A stretch of DNA of 64,000 bases from Paenibacillus baekrokdamisoli (GTDB taxonomy: Bacteria > Bacillota > Bacilli > Paenibacillales > Paenibacillaceae), in NCBI RefSeq assembly GCF_003945345.1, contig NZ_AP019308.1:3596001-3660000 (forward strand). Direction: 5' to 3'. The notes below the pieces were generated by a model that did no database searches, had not been told where the DNA came from, and saw only the letters and a list, made by a program, of their open reading frames with translations. This document shows, piece after piece, positions 17,813-26,035 of this stretch (its first letter is position 1; every line of letters starts with the position of its first letter). Both the position numbers and the translations under genes were made by a program.

Positions 17813-19625
17813 AACTCTCCTTATCCTCGATGCTTGGCAGCCAAATATTTACACTCGTCCCTACTCCAGGATTGCTCTCTATTTGGATACCATATTCACT
17901 GCCATACAGTAATTTAATTCGCTCATTCACGCTGCGAAGACCAAATGATTCTCCCTCAGGAGCATCTGGCGAGAGCATCTGTTTGATTGTTCCTAGTCGA
18001 TCTTCTGCAATCCCATTCCCGTTATCTATAATTTGAACACGAATTCCTTTATCGAATCGCATCGCCTTAATGGTAATTTGGTTATCCGTTCGTTCGCTTC
18101 GCAGACCATGTACGATATAATTCTCGATAATCGGTTGGAGTGACATTCGAAGAAACCTCTTCCTCCCAAGCTCCGAGTCACATTCGATGACATAGGAGAA
18201 CTTGTCTTTATAACGAATACGGAACAGCTCCAGATATAATCGGCACGCCTCAAGCTCATCTTTGAGCAGATAGATTGTTTTCTGCTGCACGAAGCTGCGG
18301 AATAAGGCCGACAAGCTGTATATCATTTCGCTGACATCCTGTGCGCCGTGCGATATGGCCCGCATCCGAATCACTTCCAGTGTATTGTATAGGAAATGCG
18401 GATTAATACGGGCCTGTAAAGCAGTCAGCTCGCTCTCCTTCTGCTTGATGTCCGCCTTATAGACCTGATCAATATATTGATTCAACTCATCCAGCATCTC
18501 ATTAAAACTATGTGAGATTTGACCCAGCTCATCCTCTTTCGGATTGTGAATTCTTGCGCTCAGATCTCCCTTCTTCACCTTGTGGGTGAAGCGAATAATT
18601 TCATTCGTCCTCTTAGCGAAGCGAATAACAAATAGGGAAGGAATCACTATAGCTACAAAGATACAAATGGCGCTGATCGTTAGAATAGTATTGCGCAGAC
18701 CACGGTAGGATTGTGCCATTTCCTCTGCAGAAATCATACCAAGAACGACAACGCCTCCCTTGCTCTGCGTCAGCTTCGTTACATATGTATTTTGCACCAG
18801 CTCACTGCTCTCATAGAAAGAGTCGATTTTATCCATATTGGGATAAACCTTCCCATACATTCGGCCTAAGGAGTCGAATAAAACGCCTCCCTCGTTAGTC
18901 AATACAAGAATTCTACCCTTCAATTCATCCTTGTCATCCGCGAGTGCCTTCCATATACTGTCTGAATTATAATAGACCACTAATTGGCCGATATTTGTAT
19001 ACGACTGTCTGTCATTGATCTGCATACGAACCGAATAGAGATGTGTATCCCATTGCTGGATCACCTTTCTAATCCATCCGTTTGGCAGTGTAATACTGCC
19101 TCCTTCAAGCGCCATGGCGTCCGGAATATATGTATGCACGGAATCTGTATTATAAAACTTTAGCAGCTTATTATGGTTATACGCGTATAACGATTGCTGG
19201 TCAGCGCTATAAAGAATCAAATTACTGATATCCGTATCATCTTCCAACTTATTCTTAAAATATTGCAAAACTTCCGACCCTACACGGCTCGTATTTGGAT
19301 CATACATTTCAAGGTTATGCTGAACATATTCGGGATACGAATGCGTTAGGAAATAAGTCATTCCTGCAGACAAGGATGAATCCCGGTATAGACCTTCTAT
19401 CATCGCATTCACGGAATCATGCTTGGATGTAATATTATTGTTGATGCTCTCCATAGCTTTCTTCTGATTATCGAGCTCACGATTAATGACCGTTGCTGAC
19501 ATGGAGCGAAACATCAAATACGAGAACGCAATGATGGTCACGATCGTAATGACGGAGAACAGAAGAATTATTTTTATAAACAAGTTATTGCGAAAATATT
19601 TGCGGTATATGCTGCCTACTCTCAT
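17802..19625 (-). CDS. YesM-like sensor histidine kinase
   Basis: This 607-aa protein has two membrane segments (IILLFSVITIVTIIAFSYLM and TILTISAICIFVAIVIPSLF) around an extracytoplasmic Cache-like sensor of about 240 residues. A HAMP linker (KKGDLSARIHNPKEDELGQI), the His_kinase box NPHFLYNTLE with its phosphorylated His, and an HATPase_c domain (DNGNGIAEDR, GVGTSVNIWLP) follow. I start it at the ATG at 19625, eight bases after GAGGGG. It should sense an extracellular glycan or its transport and phosphorylate the overlapping YesN-like regulator. Confidence 0.95.
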   Translation of the reverse strand: MRVGSIYRKYFRNNLFIKIILLFSVITIVTIIAFSYLMFRSMSATVINRELDNQKKAMESINNNITSKHDSVNAMIEGLYRDSSLSAGMTYFLTHSYPEYVQHNLEMYDPNTSRVGSEVLQYFKNKLEDDTDISNLILYSADQQSLYAYNHNKLLKFYNTDSVHTYIPDAMALEGGSITLPNGWIRKVIQQWDTHLYSVRMQINDRQSYTNIGQLVVYYNSDSIWKALADDKDELKGRILVLTNEGGVLFDSLGRMYGKVYPNMDKIDSFYESSELVQNTYVTKLTQSKGGVVVLGMISAEEMAQSYRGLRNTILTISAICIFVAIVIPSLFVIRFAKRTNEIIRFTHKVKKGDLSARIHNPKEDELGQISHSFNEMLDELNQYIDQVYKADIKQKESELTALQARINPHFLYNTLEVIRMRAISHGAQDVSEMIYSLSALFRSFVQQKTIYLLKDELEACRLYLELFRIRYKDKFSYVIECDSELGRKRFLRMSLQPIIENYIVHGLRSERTDNQITIKAMRFDKGIRVQIIDNGNGIAEDRLGTIKQMLSPDAPEGESFGLRSVNERIKLLYGSEYGIQIESNPGVGTSVNIWLPSIEDKESYDV

Positions 19626-19802
19626 GCTGTACACCCCTCAATTACGTCAGTCAGTCAACAATTATAACACGTCTCAAACACAAACCCTAAAACGATACGA
19701 CAAGAAGAAACGGCTAACGCCTTCCTTGGCGGCGAAGCAAGATTCTTCCCTCTGAAATATAAGCAAAGAATAGAGGAAACTTTTACTTTCTTATATTTTG
19801 AC

Positions 19803-19846
19803 AAAAAAAACGAGTGACCCTGGCACTTAGCCTTGGATCACTCGTT
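19803..19846 (-). terminator. Rho-independent terminator of the MFS gene
   Basis: On the minus strand AACGAGTGATCC pairs with GGGTCACTCGTT and is followed by eight U. It lies 28 nt after the MFS stop codon. Confidence 0.9.
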
Positions 19847-19873
19847 ATTGATGGGATGGGTGAAATGATAAAA

Positions 19874-21154
19874 TTAATGCATACTAATGGTAGATGGTGT
19901 CTGCGCTTCTCCGCTTTCTCCTCGCTCGGCTGGTTTGTGGCTAAAGATCGGTATGAGTACAAGCATACCTACAAACATGGATAAGCCAGCTATCGAGTAG
20001 ATCGTTACCAATGGCAGAACAGTCTTCAGCGGACCCGCGACTGCCATCATGATAACCATCATACCGACGAACATCGGGCCGAGCACACCGTTAACGCGAC
20101 CAATATAAGCGTTATCCGACCATTGCAGCATTAAGGTGCTGATGGAAACCTGCACGACAGGGAAGAACAAACCGTTAATGAATTGGAGAATTAAGGTCAG
20201 TGTTACACTTGTGGAGAAGCCAATTCCAACCGTACACATTGCACCGGTGAGCATGCCCAAAGCAAGCAGCCTCTGCGGTAATACCCGCTTCGAAAGCGTC
20301 ATAACGGAAGCTCCTCCAATAAGCATGGCAACCCCATTGATCATAAGAATGAACTGCAGGAATTCCTTTGGCTGATGAAGTCGTTCTGTTACGACGAAAA
20401 GCCCCAAGGTCTGGGCAATGCCGATGGAAAGACCTGCTAATGCAAAGGTTCCACATAGTGTGCGAAGAACCTTACTACGCCAAACATAACGAAGTCCTTC
20501 TCCCATCTCCCGCCAAATATGCGGCTTGAGCCCACTGGTTGGTGTAACGCGAATATCCGCCGGAATTCGATAAAGCACAAGTGCGGATAAAAGGAATGCA
20601 ACGCCCATCACTCCAATGGAGGTATGAATACCAAAATTCTGATACACAATAACGCCTAAGGAAGGACCAGCAACCATAAACACAGCCATTAACGTTTGAA
20701 AAATAGCCATAGCGCTCTGTATTTGCTCTGGTGCAATATGCTGCTTGAACAGTCTCATCGCGGAGGGCTGCGAGAATTGGGACAGAATAGCGGAGATAAA
20801 AGTAGCAAAATAAACAGCTTCCCAGGTCTCGAACATAATGGTCAATAAAACAGCAAAGACCGACAAGGCGGACAAAAAGTCACACCAAATCATTGTTTTC
20901 TTCGGAAGCCAGCGATCAGCGAGCGTCCCGCCGAGAAAGGAAAACACGAAGATCGGAGCAAATTCGGCTACGGAAATAAGGGAGACCGATATTGGATCGT
21001 TACCGGTCTTATCCGTTACATACAATAGAATGGCAAAGTTACGGACCCAAATCCCAACCTGTAATAGAACATTAGAAAGAAGGATGGTTTGAAAAAATCG
21101 ATTGCGGAACAGCTGTCCATTTACGGATTTAACAGCTGTTGTGCTGCTAGACAT
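19874..21154 (-). CDS. MFS exporter (macrolide-efflux-like)
   Basis: This 426-aa protein has about 12 membrane helices and the MFS loop motif GGTLADRWLPKK between helices 2 and 3. ILSQFSQPSAMRLFKQHI and the overall pattern resemble the MefA-like drug/proton antiporter branch. The substrate is not predictable. It is a single gene with its own terminator, on the minus strand between the kinase and the GIY-YIG gene. Confidence 0.85.
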   Translation of the reverse strand: MSSSTTAVKSVNGQLFRNRFFQTILLSNVLLQVGIWVRNFAILLYVTDKTGNDPISVSLISVAEFAPIFVFSFLGGTLADRWLPKKTMIWCDFLSALSVFAVLLTIMFETWEAVYFATFISAILSQFSQPSAMRLFKQHIAPEQIQSAMAIFQTLMAVFMVAGPSLGVIVYQNFGIHTSIGVMGVAFLLSALVLYRIPADIRVTPTSGLKPHIWREMGEGLRYVWRSKVLRTLCGTFALAGLSIGIAQTLGLFVVTERLHQPKEFLQFILMINGVAMLIGGASVMTLSKRVLPQRLLALGMLTGAMCTVGIGFSTSVTLTLILQFINGLFFPVVQVSISTLMLQWSDNAYIGRVNGVLGPMFVGMMVIMMAVAGPLKTVLPLVTIYSIAGLSMFVGMLVLIPIFSHKPAERGESGEAQTPSTISMH

Positions 21155-21201
21155 TCATAATCTCTCCCTTAATATAGAATAAAGCGACAGTTTTAATTGC
21201 C

Positions 21202-21621
21202 CTAGTCCTGCTTCGGTGGGCGGTTGTAGCCATCTGGTTCATAGGGTTTTAACTCCTCCAACCATTTCTTCTCCAGCTTACGCAGCTGATCCCTATAAGA
21301 TTGAACAGCAAAACGATTTAGAACTGTTGAACCCTCCTGCACAATATCCTTATAATCATTGCGAACTTCATCCCCGAGCTTAAGCTTCTCTAATACCTGA
21401 AATTCAAATTGTGCTCCCGCCTGTTCTTTATATTCCTTCTGGAGCGAGCTATTCATATGGCTCCCCATATCCAGAATAAACTTCTCCCGCTGCCAAGCAG
21501 AATCCAGTGTTGGGGAAGCAGCGATATATCGTTTACCATTCTTCTCATTCACAATTTGAAAAACACCCATCGAGCGCTGCTTCATTCCATATTCATTTTG
21601 TAGCTCTTTACGTCTGTTCAT
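21202..21621 (-). CDS. GIY-YIG nuclease-like protein
   Basis: This 139-aa protein has a degenerate GIY-YIG start (GVFQIVNEKNGKRYIAAS), where the usual GIY reads GVF and YIG reads YIA. FQVLEKLKLGDEVRNDY follows. Such short GIY-YIG family members are frequent in Paenibacillus and Bacillus. Because the signature tyrosines are partly replaced, nuclease activity is uncertain. It follows the DUF2087 gene by about 30 nt and is preceded by AGGAGG, so the two probably form an operon. Confidence 0.7.
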   Translation of the reverse strand: MNRRKELQNEYGMKQRSMGVFQIVNEKNGKRYIAASPTLDSAWQREKFILDMGSHMNSSLQKEYKEQAGAQFEFQVLEKLKLGDEVRNDYKDIVQEGSTVLNRFAVQSYRDQLRKLEKKWLEELKPYEPDGYNRPPKQD

Positions 21622-21651
21622 CTTAGATCCTCCTGAAAGTTCTGAAATCTA

Positions 21652-22416
21652 TTATACAGTCAACCAGTATATGCTGCCATCACTTTCACGACTTAGAAAG
21701 CCGTAATCGATCAAATAGCGTCTCAATGTGACATATTCCTCATCCATGAAACGCTTAAGAATATCATCAACTTCAGCCTCTTTATATTTGCGCCCTTTCC
21801 TGAAGCTCGTTGCAATATGCCGTAGAAGTGCAGCCTTCCGCTTCTCCTTGCGCGGCAAGCCAGTAAGCGGACCACTTAAGCCTTGCGGCAAATACTTCAA
21901 TAATAAAGCGTTATATTCATCATGGGTCAGCGCATACCTTTCATCAACCTGCGGCGCATTCCGATTAATCGGCACAAACTTCGCACCCGCCGGGAGACCA
22001 GTATCCATTAGCTCCAAAATCGCCAAAAATAGCTTCGCCTGCTTTGCTTTCTCCTTGAGAGCGAAACGATGATTGCGAATGGTTGAGGCACTCCCAGCTC
22101 CTGTTAGCTTAACCGTATCCGCATCACTCTTGCCCGAAGCAAATGCTTCAATGAGCTGCTTCTGCAAATCGGTTAAGCCAGTCGCTTTCTTATCGAGCTG
22201 AAGCAAATAATCCAGCATGGAGCCGTGGGCACTGCTTATATGATGCTTCACATACTTATGGGCTTCTAGAAAACGTTTCTCGACAGGGTATACGACCCCT
22301 TCCTCTACCTGCTCGCCACAAATTAAACAATAGTAGCTTTCCGTAGCTTCATCGTAAACAAACCCCTGTTTGAGTTCAGTCAGTGATGCGCTATAAAACT
22401 GTTCAGACACTTCCAT
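21652..22416 (-). CDS. DUF2087-domain putative transcription regulator
   Basis: This 254-aa protein begins with a zinc-ribbon-like CLICG...EAHKYVKHHISSAH (Cys and His ligands). A LuxR-like helix-turn-helix follows (TDLQKQLIEAFASGKSD, GAGSASTIRNHRFALKEK). The C-terminus is a DUF2087 module (KGRKYKEAEVDDILKRFMD, ending GSIYWLTV). DUF2087 proteins are treated as transcription regulators. I use the ATG at 22416, nine bases after TTGGAG; a TTG start five codons earlier is possible. The downstream GIY-YIG gene is probably cotranscribed. Confidence 0.8.
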   Translation of the reverse strand: MEVSEQFYSASLTELKQGFVYDEATESYYCLICGEQVEEGVVYPVEKRFLEAHKYVKHHISSAHGSMLDYLLQLDKKATGLTDLQKQLIEAFASGKSDADTVKLTGAGSASTIRNHRFALKEKAKQAKLFLAILELMDTGLPAGAKFVPINRNAPQVDERYALTHDEYNALLLKYLPQGLSGPLTGLPRKEKRKAALLRHIATSFRKGRKYKEAEVDDILKRFMDEEYVTLRRYLIDYGFLSRESDGSIYWLTV

Positions 22417-22568
22417 ATCAAACAACTCCAATTTCCGTTTATTAATTATATAGATATAATATCATTTTGTTTGGTTTCTAACAACAAAAGATTAAATCAC
22501 AAGTATTTCAGAAGAACAATTCGATTCAAGATAAAAGTTAAAAATAAAGAATGACGATGATCCAACCT

Positions 22569-22748
22569 TTAAGCGGTTTGCTTAAAGACTCGATCATCGT
22601 CATTCTTCGGTAGCATAAATTTTCGTTTATTCGGCTTAACCTTCATAACCGGCTTCACACCATTCCAATTCCCTCTTAGTAATCTTGGGTCCATACTTCC
22701 TCGCTGCAGTTTCTTCTCCATCCTCTTACGTGCCAAGCTTTTGGCCAT
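22569..22748 (-). CDS. Small basic protein of unknown function (59 aa)
   Basis: The protein begins MAKSLARKRMEKKLQRGS and contains RGNWNGVKPVMK. It is very basic at the N-terminus and has an acidic/basic tail (KNDDDRVFKQTA). I recall similar 55-65 aa proteins in Paenibacillus but cannot name a function. A longer in-frame reading extends upstream but runs through a tandem repeat. The internal ATG at 22748 has GGAG eight bases upstream, so I take that start. The Shine-Dalgarno directly abuts the end of the repeat array. Confidence 0.7.
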   Translation of the reverse strand: MAKSLARKRMEKKLQRGSMDPRLLRGNWNGVKPVMKVKPNKRKFMLPKNDDDRVFKQTA

Positions 22749-22766
22749 TCTGATCACTCCTAAAAG

Positions 22767-22915
22767 TTTTGTGTAGTTATGCATCCTGAGTAGACTTCGC
22801 AGCAAAACTGACTTCGGAAGCATACACTTAAGTTTTGTGTAGTTATGCATCCTGAGTAGACTTCGCAGCAAAACTGACTTCGGAAGCATACACTTAAGTT
22901 TTGTGAAGAATGCAC
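22767..22915 (-). repeat. 66-bp tandem repeat in the leader of the 59-aa gene
   Basis: There are two identical 66-bp units (22767-22832 and 22833-22898) plus a partial third. Each unit contains AAGTTTTG and GCAAAACT as an inverted repeat and GACTTCGGAAGCATA between units. The array ends on the minus strand in AAAACTTTTAGGAG, so it merges into the ribosome binding site of the 59-aa gene. The same design occurs upstream of kdpC. Confidence 0.85.
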
Positions 22916-23077
22916 TTCCTCTATAGCATACGTCACATTGACCCTTTGGTTCAAGTCTATCTTGGTATTGATTCATTCTATCGCAGAGTCCCTTTATTCT
23001 GATTTCATTTATCTCATTTGCGGGGTGATAATAAGGATAGATAATGAATCGAATCATAAATAAGGATGTGATCAACA

Positions 23078-24133
23078 ATGGCAGGAAACTCATTCGGTGA
23101 TGCTTTTAGAATAACGACCTTTGGGGAATCTCATGGCGAGGCAGTCGGTGTCATTATTGATGGAGTGACACCAGGAGTTGAACTGGATGAACCCTATATC
23201 CAAATTCAGATGGATCGAAGAAAGCCTGGGCAATCCTCTGTCACTTCGCCGCGCAAAGAATATGACCGAATACGTATTCTCTCTGGTGTCTATGAAGGGA
23301 AGACAACGGGCACGCCGCTGTCCATTCTTTTGCATAATACAGATATGCGGCCTGAAGCCTATTCCGATATTCAGCATTCCTTTCGACCAGGCCATGCAGA
23401 CTATACGTATCTTATGAAGTATGGAATACGTGATCATCGCGGCAGCGGACGCGCATCTGGACGTGAAACGGCTGGTCGGGTTGCAGCCGGTGCAGTTGCT
23501 CGCAAGCTGCTTGAGAATAGAGGTATCAGCATTATCGCTTATACAAAGGCCATTGGCGGTATCGAGTGCAAGACTTTCGTTGAAGGTGAGATCGAGCGCA
23601 ATGCAGTGAGAGCTTGCGATCCAGAAGCCGCACTTCAAATGATTGAACGAATTGAATCACTTGCAAATGCTGGCAACAGCTGCGGCGGGATCGTTGAATG
23701 TCGAATTCGAGGCGTCATGCCAGGACTCGGTGAGCCGGTATTCGATAAACTGGATGCCGATCTTGCCAAAAGCATGTTATCCATTGGAGCGATAAAAGGC
23801 ATCGAATTCGGAGCTGGATTCGCGGCAGCCGACATGCTTGGCAGTGAACATAATGATGAGATGAATGCAGATGGATTTCTCAGCAATCATTCCGGCGGTA
23901 TTATAGGTGGAATTAGTACAGGGAATGAGATTATTTTCAGAGTTGTCGTTAAACCTACTTCCTCTATCTCAATTCCACAGCACACGGTAAATGAAAATGG
24001 AAAAGAACAGCTCATCGTAACTGAAGGAAGACATGATCCCTGCATCTGCCCAAGAATCGTTCCTGTCATTGAAGCCATGGCCTGTTTGGTTCTCGAAGAT
24101 CACTATAAACGTCAAGGAGCTATGCTTTATTAG
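23078..24133 (+). CDS. aroC: Chorismate synthase (proteobacterial-type AroC)
   Basis: This 351-aa enzyme of the shikimate pathway converts EPSP to chorismate using reduced FMN. The signatures are all present: GESHGEAVGVIIDGVTPG, HSFRPGHADYTYLMKYG, DHRGSGRASGRETAGRVAAG and GRHDPCICPR. The N-terminus MAGNSFGDAFRITTFGESHG follows the enterobacterial-type layout rather than the MRYLTAGESHG type of the main Bacillus aroF. It stands alone, flanked by a small basic-protein gene and a palindromic repeat. It is therefore probably a second, separately acquired chorismate synthase; whether the main aro operon exists elsewhere cannot be seen. Confidence 0.95.
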   Translation: MAGNSFGDAFRITTFGESHGEAVGVIIDGVTPGVELDEPYIQIQMDRRKPGQSSVTSPRKEYDRIRILSGVYEGKTTGTPLSILLHNTDMRPEAYSDIQHSFRPGHADYTYLMKYGIRDHRGSGRASGRETAGRVAAGAVARKLLENRGISIIAYTKAIGGIECKTFVEGEIERNAVRACDPEAALQMIERIESLANAGNSCGGIVECRIRGVMPGLGEPVFDKLDADLAKSMLSIGAIKGIEFGAGFAAADMLGSEHNDEMNADGFLSNHSGGIIGGISTGNEIIFRVVVKPTSSISIPQHTVNENGKEQLIVTEGRHDPCICPRIVPVIEAMACLVLEDHYKRQGAMLY

Positions 24134-24159
24134 AGAGAGGGATGTCCATATTTGAGTAC

Positions 24160-24190
24160 CAGAGGAGCTCTCAACGGCTCCTCTTTTCTT
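24160..24190 (+). terminator. Terminator of aroC
   Basis: GAGGAGC pairs with GCTCCTC around TCTCAACG and is followed by TTTTCTT, 27 nt after the aroC stop. Confidence 0.85.
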
Positions 24191-24348
24191 ATTGAAGAAG
24201 CCAGAAGCATAGTAAATGTTAACGGTACTATTAAAACTTGGTACTTTCTCTTAAACAAGAACTAATATAGTTTTGAATTATAAATAAGGCTCAACACACT
24301 AAAATAAGTGCTTGATAAATTCGAATCATTGTGAGTAGCAGACCACTA

Positions 24349-24516
24349 CGCTGACGGATCATTCTTACGATCGCTGTTGTCTCCCTATTTCTTGATTCTA
24401 TCCCTTAGGAGTAGAAATCCGGAGACAAAGGCGAACGCTATCACTTCTTCAGAACGATTCCGTCCGCTTCGCTTTTGTTTCGTAATGGCAAACACTGATT
24501 ATGATTTAGAGCCTTT
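24349..24516 (+). repeat. Dispersed palindromic repeat, copy B
   Basis: This is a full-length copy in the same orientation as copy A. The left arm is GACGGATCATTCTTACGATCG and the right arm is CAGAACGATTCCGTCCGC, with the centre around ATCCCTTAGGAGTAGAAAT. It carries a five-base deletion in the left arm compared with copies C and D. It lies between the aroC terminator and a small membrane-protein gene. Confidence 0.85.
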
Positions 24517-24563
24517 AATTATATATAAAAGGAACTATTTTACTCACAAAGGAGAAGGTAACC

Positions 24564-24878
24564 TTGTTACTAAGAAATAATAGACTTTTAAAAATGTTGT
24601 ACTACTTATTTTCGATTGTGATTGGCGCAGGGTGTTTTGAGTCCTTTATGATAATTGCTTTTAGCTGGGATAATAGCTTCATGAGCACCAAGAACCGACC
24701 ATTAGCTGTTTCTCTGATCATAATTACATTGCTTATTGTTATTTTATATCTTGTATTAGGCCGCTTCTTCTTTAAGAGTAAACAAATTTTTTGGACTTCC
24801 TTTGTCCTTATCTTTTTATCATTCTTGCTCACAGGACCAACCTTCATGATAATTGCAGCTATCTATAATGGCTATTGA
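24564..24878 (+). CDS. Small integral membrane protein (104 aa)
   Basis: Three hydrophobic segments are clear (YYLFSIVIGAGCFESFMIIAF, LIIITLLIVILYLVLG and FWTSFVLIFLSFLLTGPTFM), with short polar loops. The start is TTG, preceded by GGAGAAGG at five bases. I do not recognise a family. It lies just after palindromic repeat B and may be cotranscribed with the short reading frame that overlaps its stop. Confidence 0.65.
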   Translation: MLLRNNRLLKMLYYLFSIVIGAGCFESFMIIAFSWDNSFMSTKNRPLAVSLIIITLLIVILYLVLGRFFFKSKQIFWTSFVLIFLSFLLTGPTFMIIAAIYNGY

Positions 24879-25003
24879 GCACAACAACGAAAAAAAGAGC
24901 GGCTGCTGAAGCGTTCAACCGACACACGAGCAAACAGTATGCTGCTAATCGAGCTGCAAGTGCTAAAAGAAAAGCTTTGTTCATGAAACTTAATCTCAAA
25001 TAG
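24875..25003 (+). CDS. Possible 42-aa basic Ala-rich peptide
   Basis: A TTG overlaps the stop codon of the preceding membrane-protein gene (ATTGA) and opens a 42-codon frame. It reads MSTTTKKRAAAEAFNRHTS and ends LFMKLNLK. It could be translationally coupled. A second frame across the same DNA is also open, and no homology is recognised, so this may be chance. Confidence 0.25.
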   Translation: MSTTTKKRAAAEAFNRHTSKQYAANRAASAKRKALFMKLNLK

Positions 25004-25058
25004 AACCGTCTGTGATTCTGTAATCATTTACCAATACACAACTTAAGGAGGAGCAGCA

Positions 25059-25961
25059 GTGAGAAAATATATTCAGTCTATTACAGCAGCCTCCCTATTA
25101 CTGGGCGTTCTTTCGGCGGTACCGACAACGAGTTATGCAGCAGAGCCGTCAGCAGCATCCAGCGTCTATATTGATGGGCAACAGCAGGAGAATGTGTTGA
25201 CGCTGAACGGACGAACTCTCGTGCAATTGACCGCCTTTAATGATCCTGCATGGGTCGATTATAACTATGAAGCGAAAACCAAGACAGTTAATATTACAAA
25301 TAAGACCAACAAAGCTAGCATCCGGCTTACTGGCGGGTCGATGGAAGCAGATATCAACGGGACGAAGGTAAAGCTTGATGCGCCCGTAACATTTAAGGAT
25401 GGTCGTACGTATGTGCCGCTTCGTTTTCTGTCGGAAAACCTTGGAGGGAACGTTGCGTATGACGCGGTCGGCAAGAAGGTAGTGGTGAGGACACCTTCTG
25501 GGCAAAAGCGATTCAAGACACTAATGAGCGGGAACTTAACGGAAGCTCGTATGATCGCCATTCGTCTTCCTAACTTATACGGGAAGGATGCGCTACAGCC
25601 GCTAAGTGAAGGATTTACAATCCAGTACACGTTCCCTAAAGGGGAGACTCTTCGCTATTTTAAAGAATATAAAGGGCTAATTGACTATGTTGAAATTAAT
25701 GCGGAGGGACTCGCTGAGGTGAAATGGCAGAAAGATTTATCGGGATTGACACTTGGGCCTCGCGAAAAGGGAACGAAGCCAGCGTCGTTTAGCGAAGCGG
25801 TCTTTTTTGTGGATGCTGTAATGGCGGATCTCACCATCTATGGTACGATCGACAGCACGGGCAAGGAGACGGAACTCGGGCGGCTAGACCGCATGGAGGA
25901 TATGAACAAAGGTAAGTTTATCGTTGCCATCGATGGTGAAATGAGAACCGACTCGAAGTAA
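25059..25961 (+). CDS. Secreted protein with copper-amine-oxidase-N-type (stalk) domain
   Basis: This 300-aa protein has a signal peptide (SITAASLLLGVLSAVPTTSYA, cleavage after AA near residue 29). A Cu_amine_oxidN1-like domain follows (VNITNKTNKASIRLTGG, GRTYVPLRFLSENLGG). The C-terminal half of about 150 aa is shared with the paralogue at 38.3-39.3 kb: NLTEARMIAIRLPN and FPKGETLRYFKEYKG align with its DLASARKLAAGLS and FPEGEVLRFYSIYG. In Paenibacillus such domains serve as cell-surface modules; the function is unknown and no amine-oxidase catalytic domain is present. The start is GTG, five bases after AGGAGGAG. Confidence 0.8.
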   Translation: MRKYIQSITAASLLLGVLSAVPTTSYAAEPSAASSVYIDGQQQENVLTLNGRTLVQLTAFNDPAWVDYNYEAKTKTVNITNKTNKASIRLTGGSMEADINGTKVKLDAPVTFKDGRTYVPLRFLSENLGGNVAYDAVGKKVVVRTPSGQKRFKTLMSGNLTEARMIAIRLPNLYGKDALQPLSEGFTIQYTFPKGETLRYFKEYKGLIDYVEINAEGLAEVKWQKDLSGLTLGPREKGTKPASFSEAVFFVDAVMADLTIYGTIDSTGKETELGRLDRMEDMNKGKFIVAIDGEMRTDSK

Positions 25962-26035
25962 CCGGTAAATTACATACCGTTTCAAGTCGGCAAGTTCTTG
26001 AGTGAAATAGAAGCGCGGCAGCAGCATGTTAATAA

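Noticed and set aside
22749..23093. Extension of the 59-aa protein to 174 codons through the tandem repeat.
   Set aside because: The extra residues are a translated DNA repeat; the internal ATG has a proper ribosome binding site.
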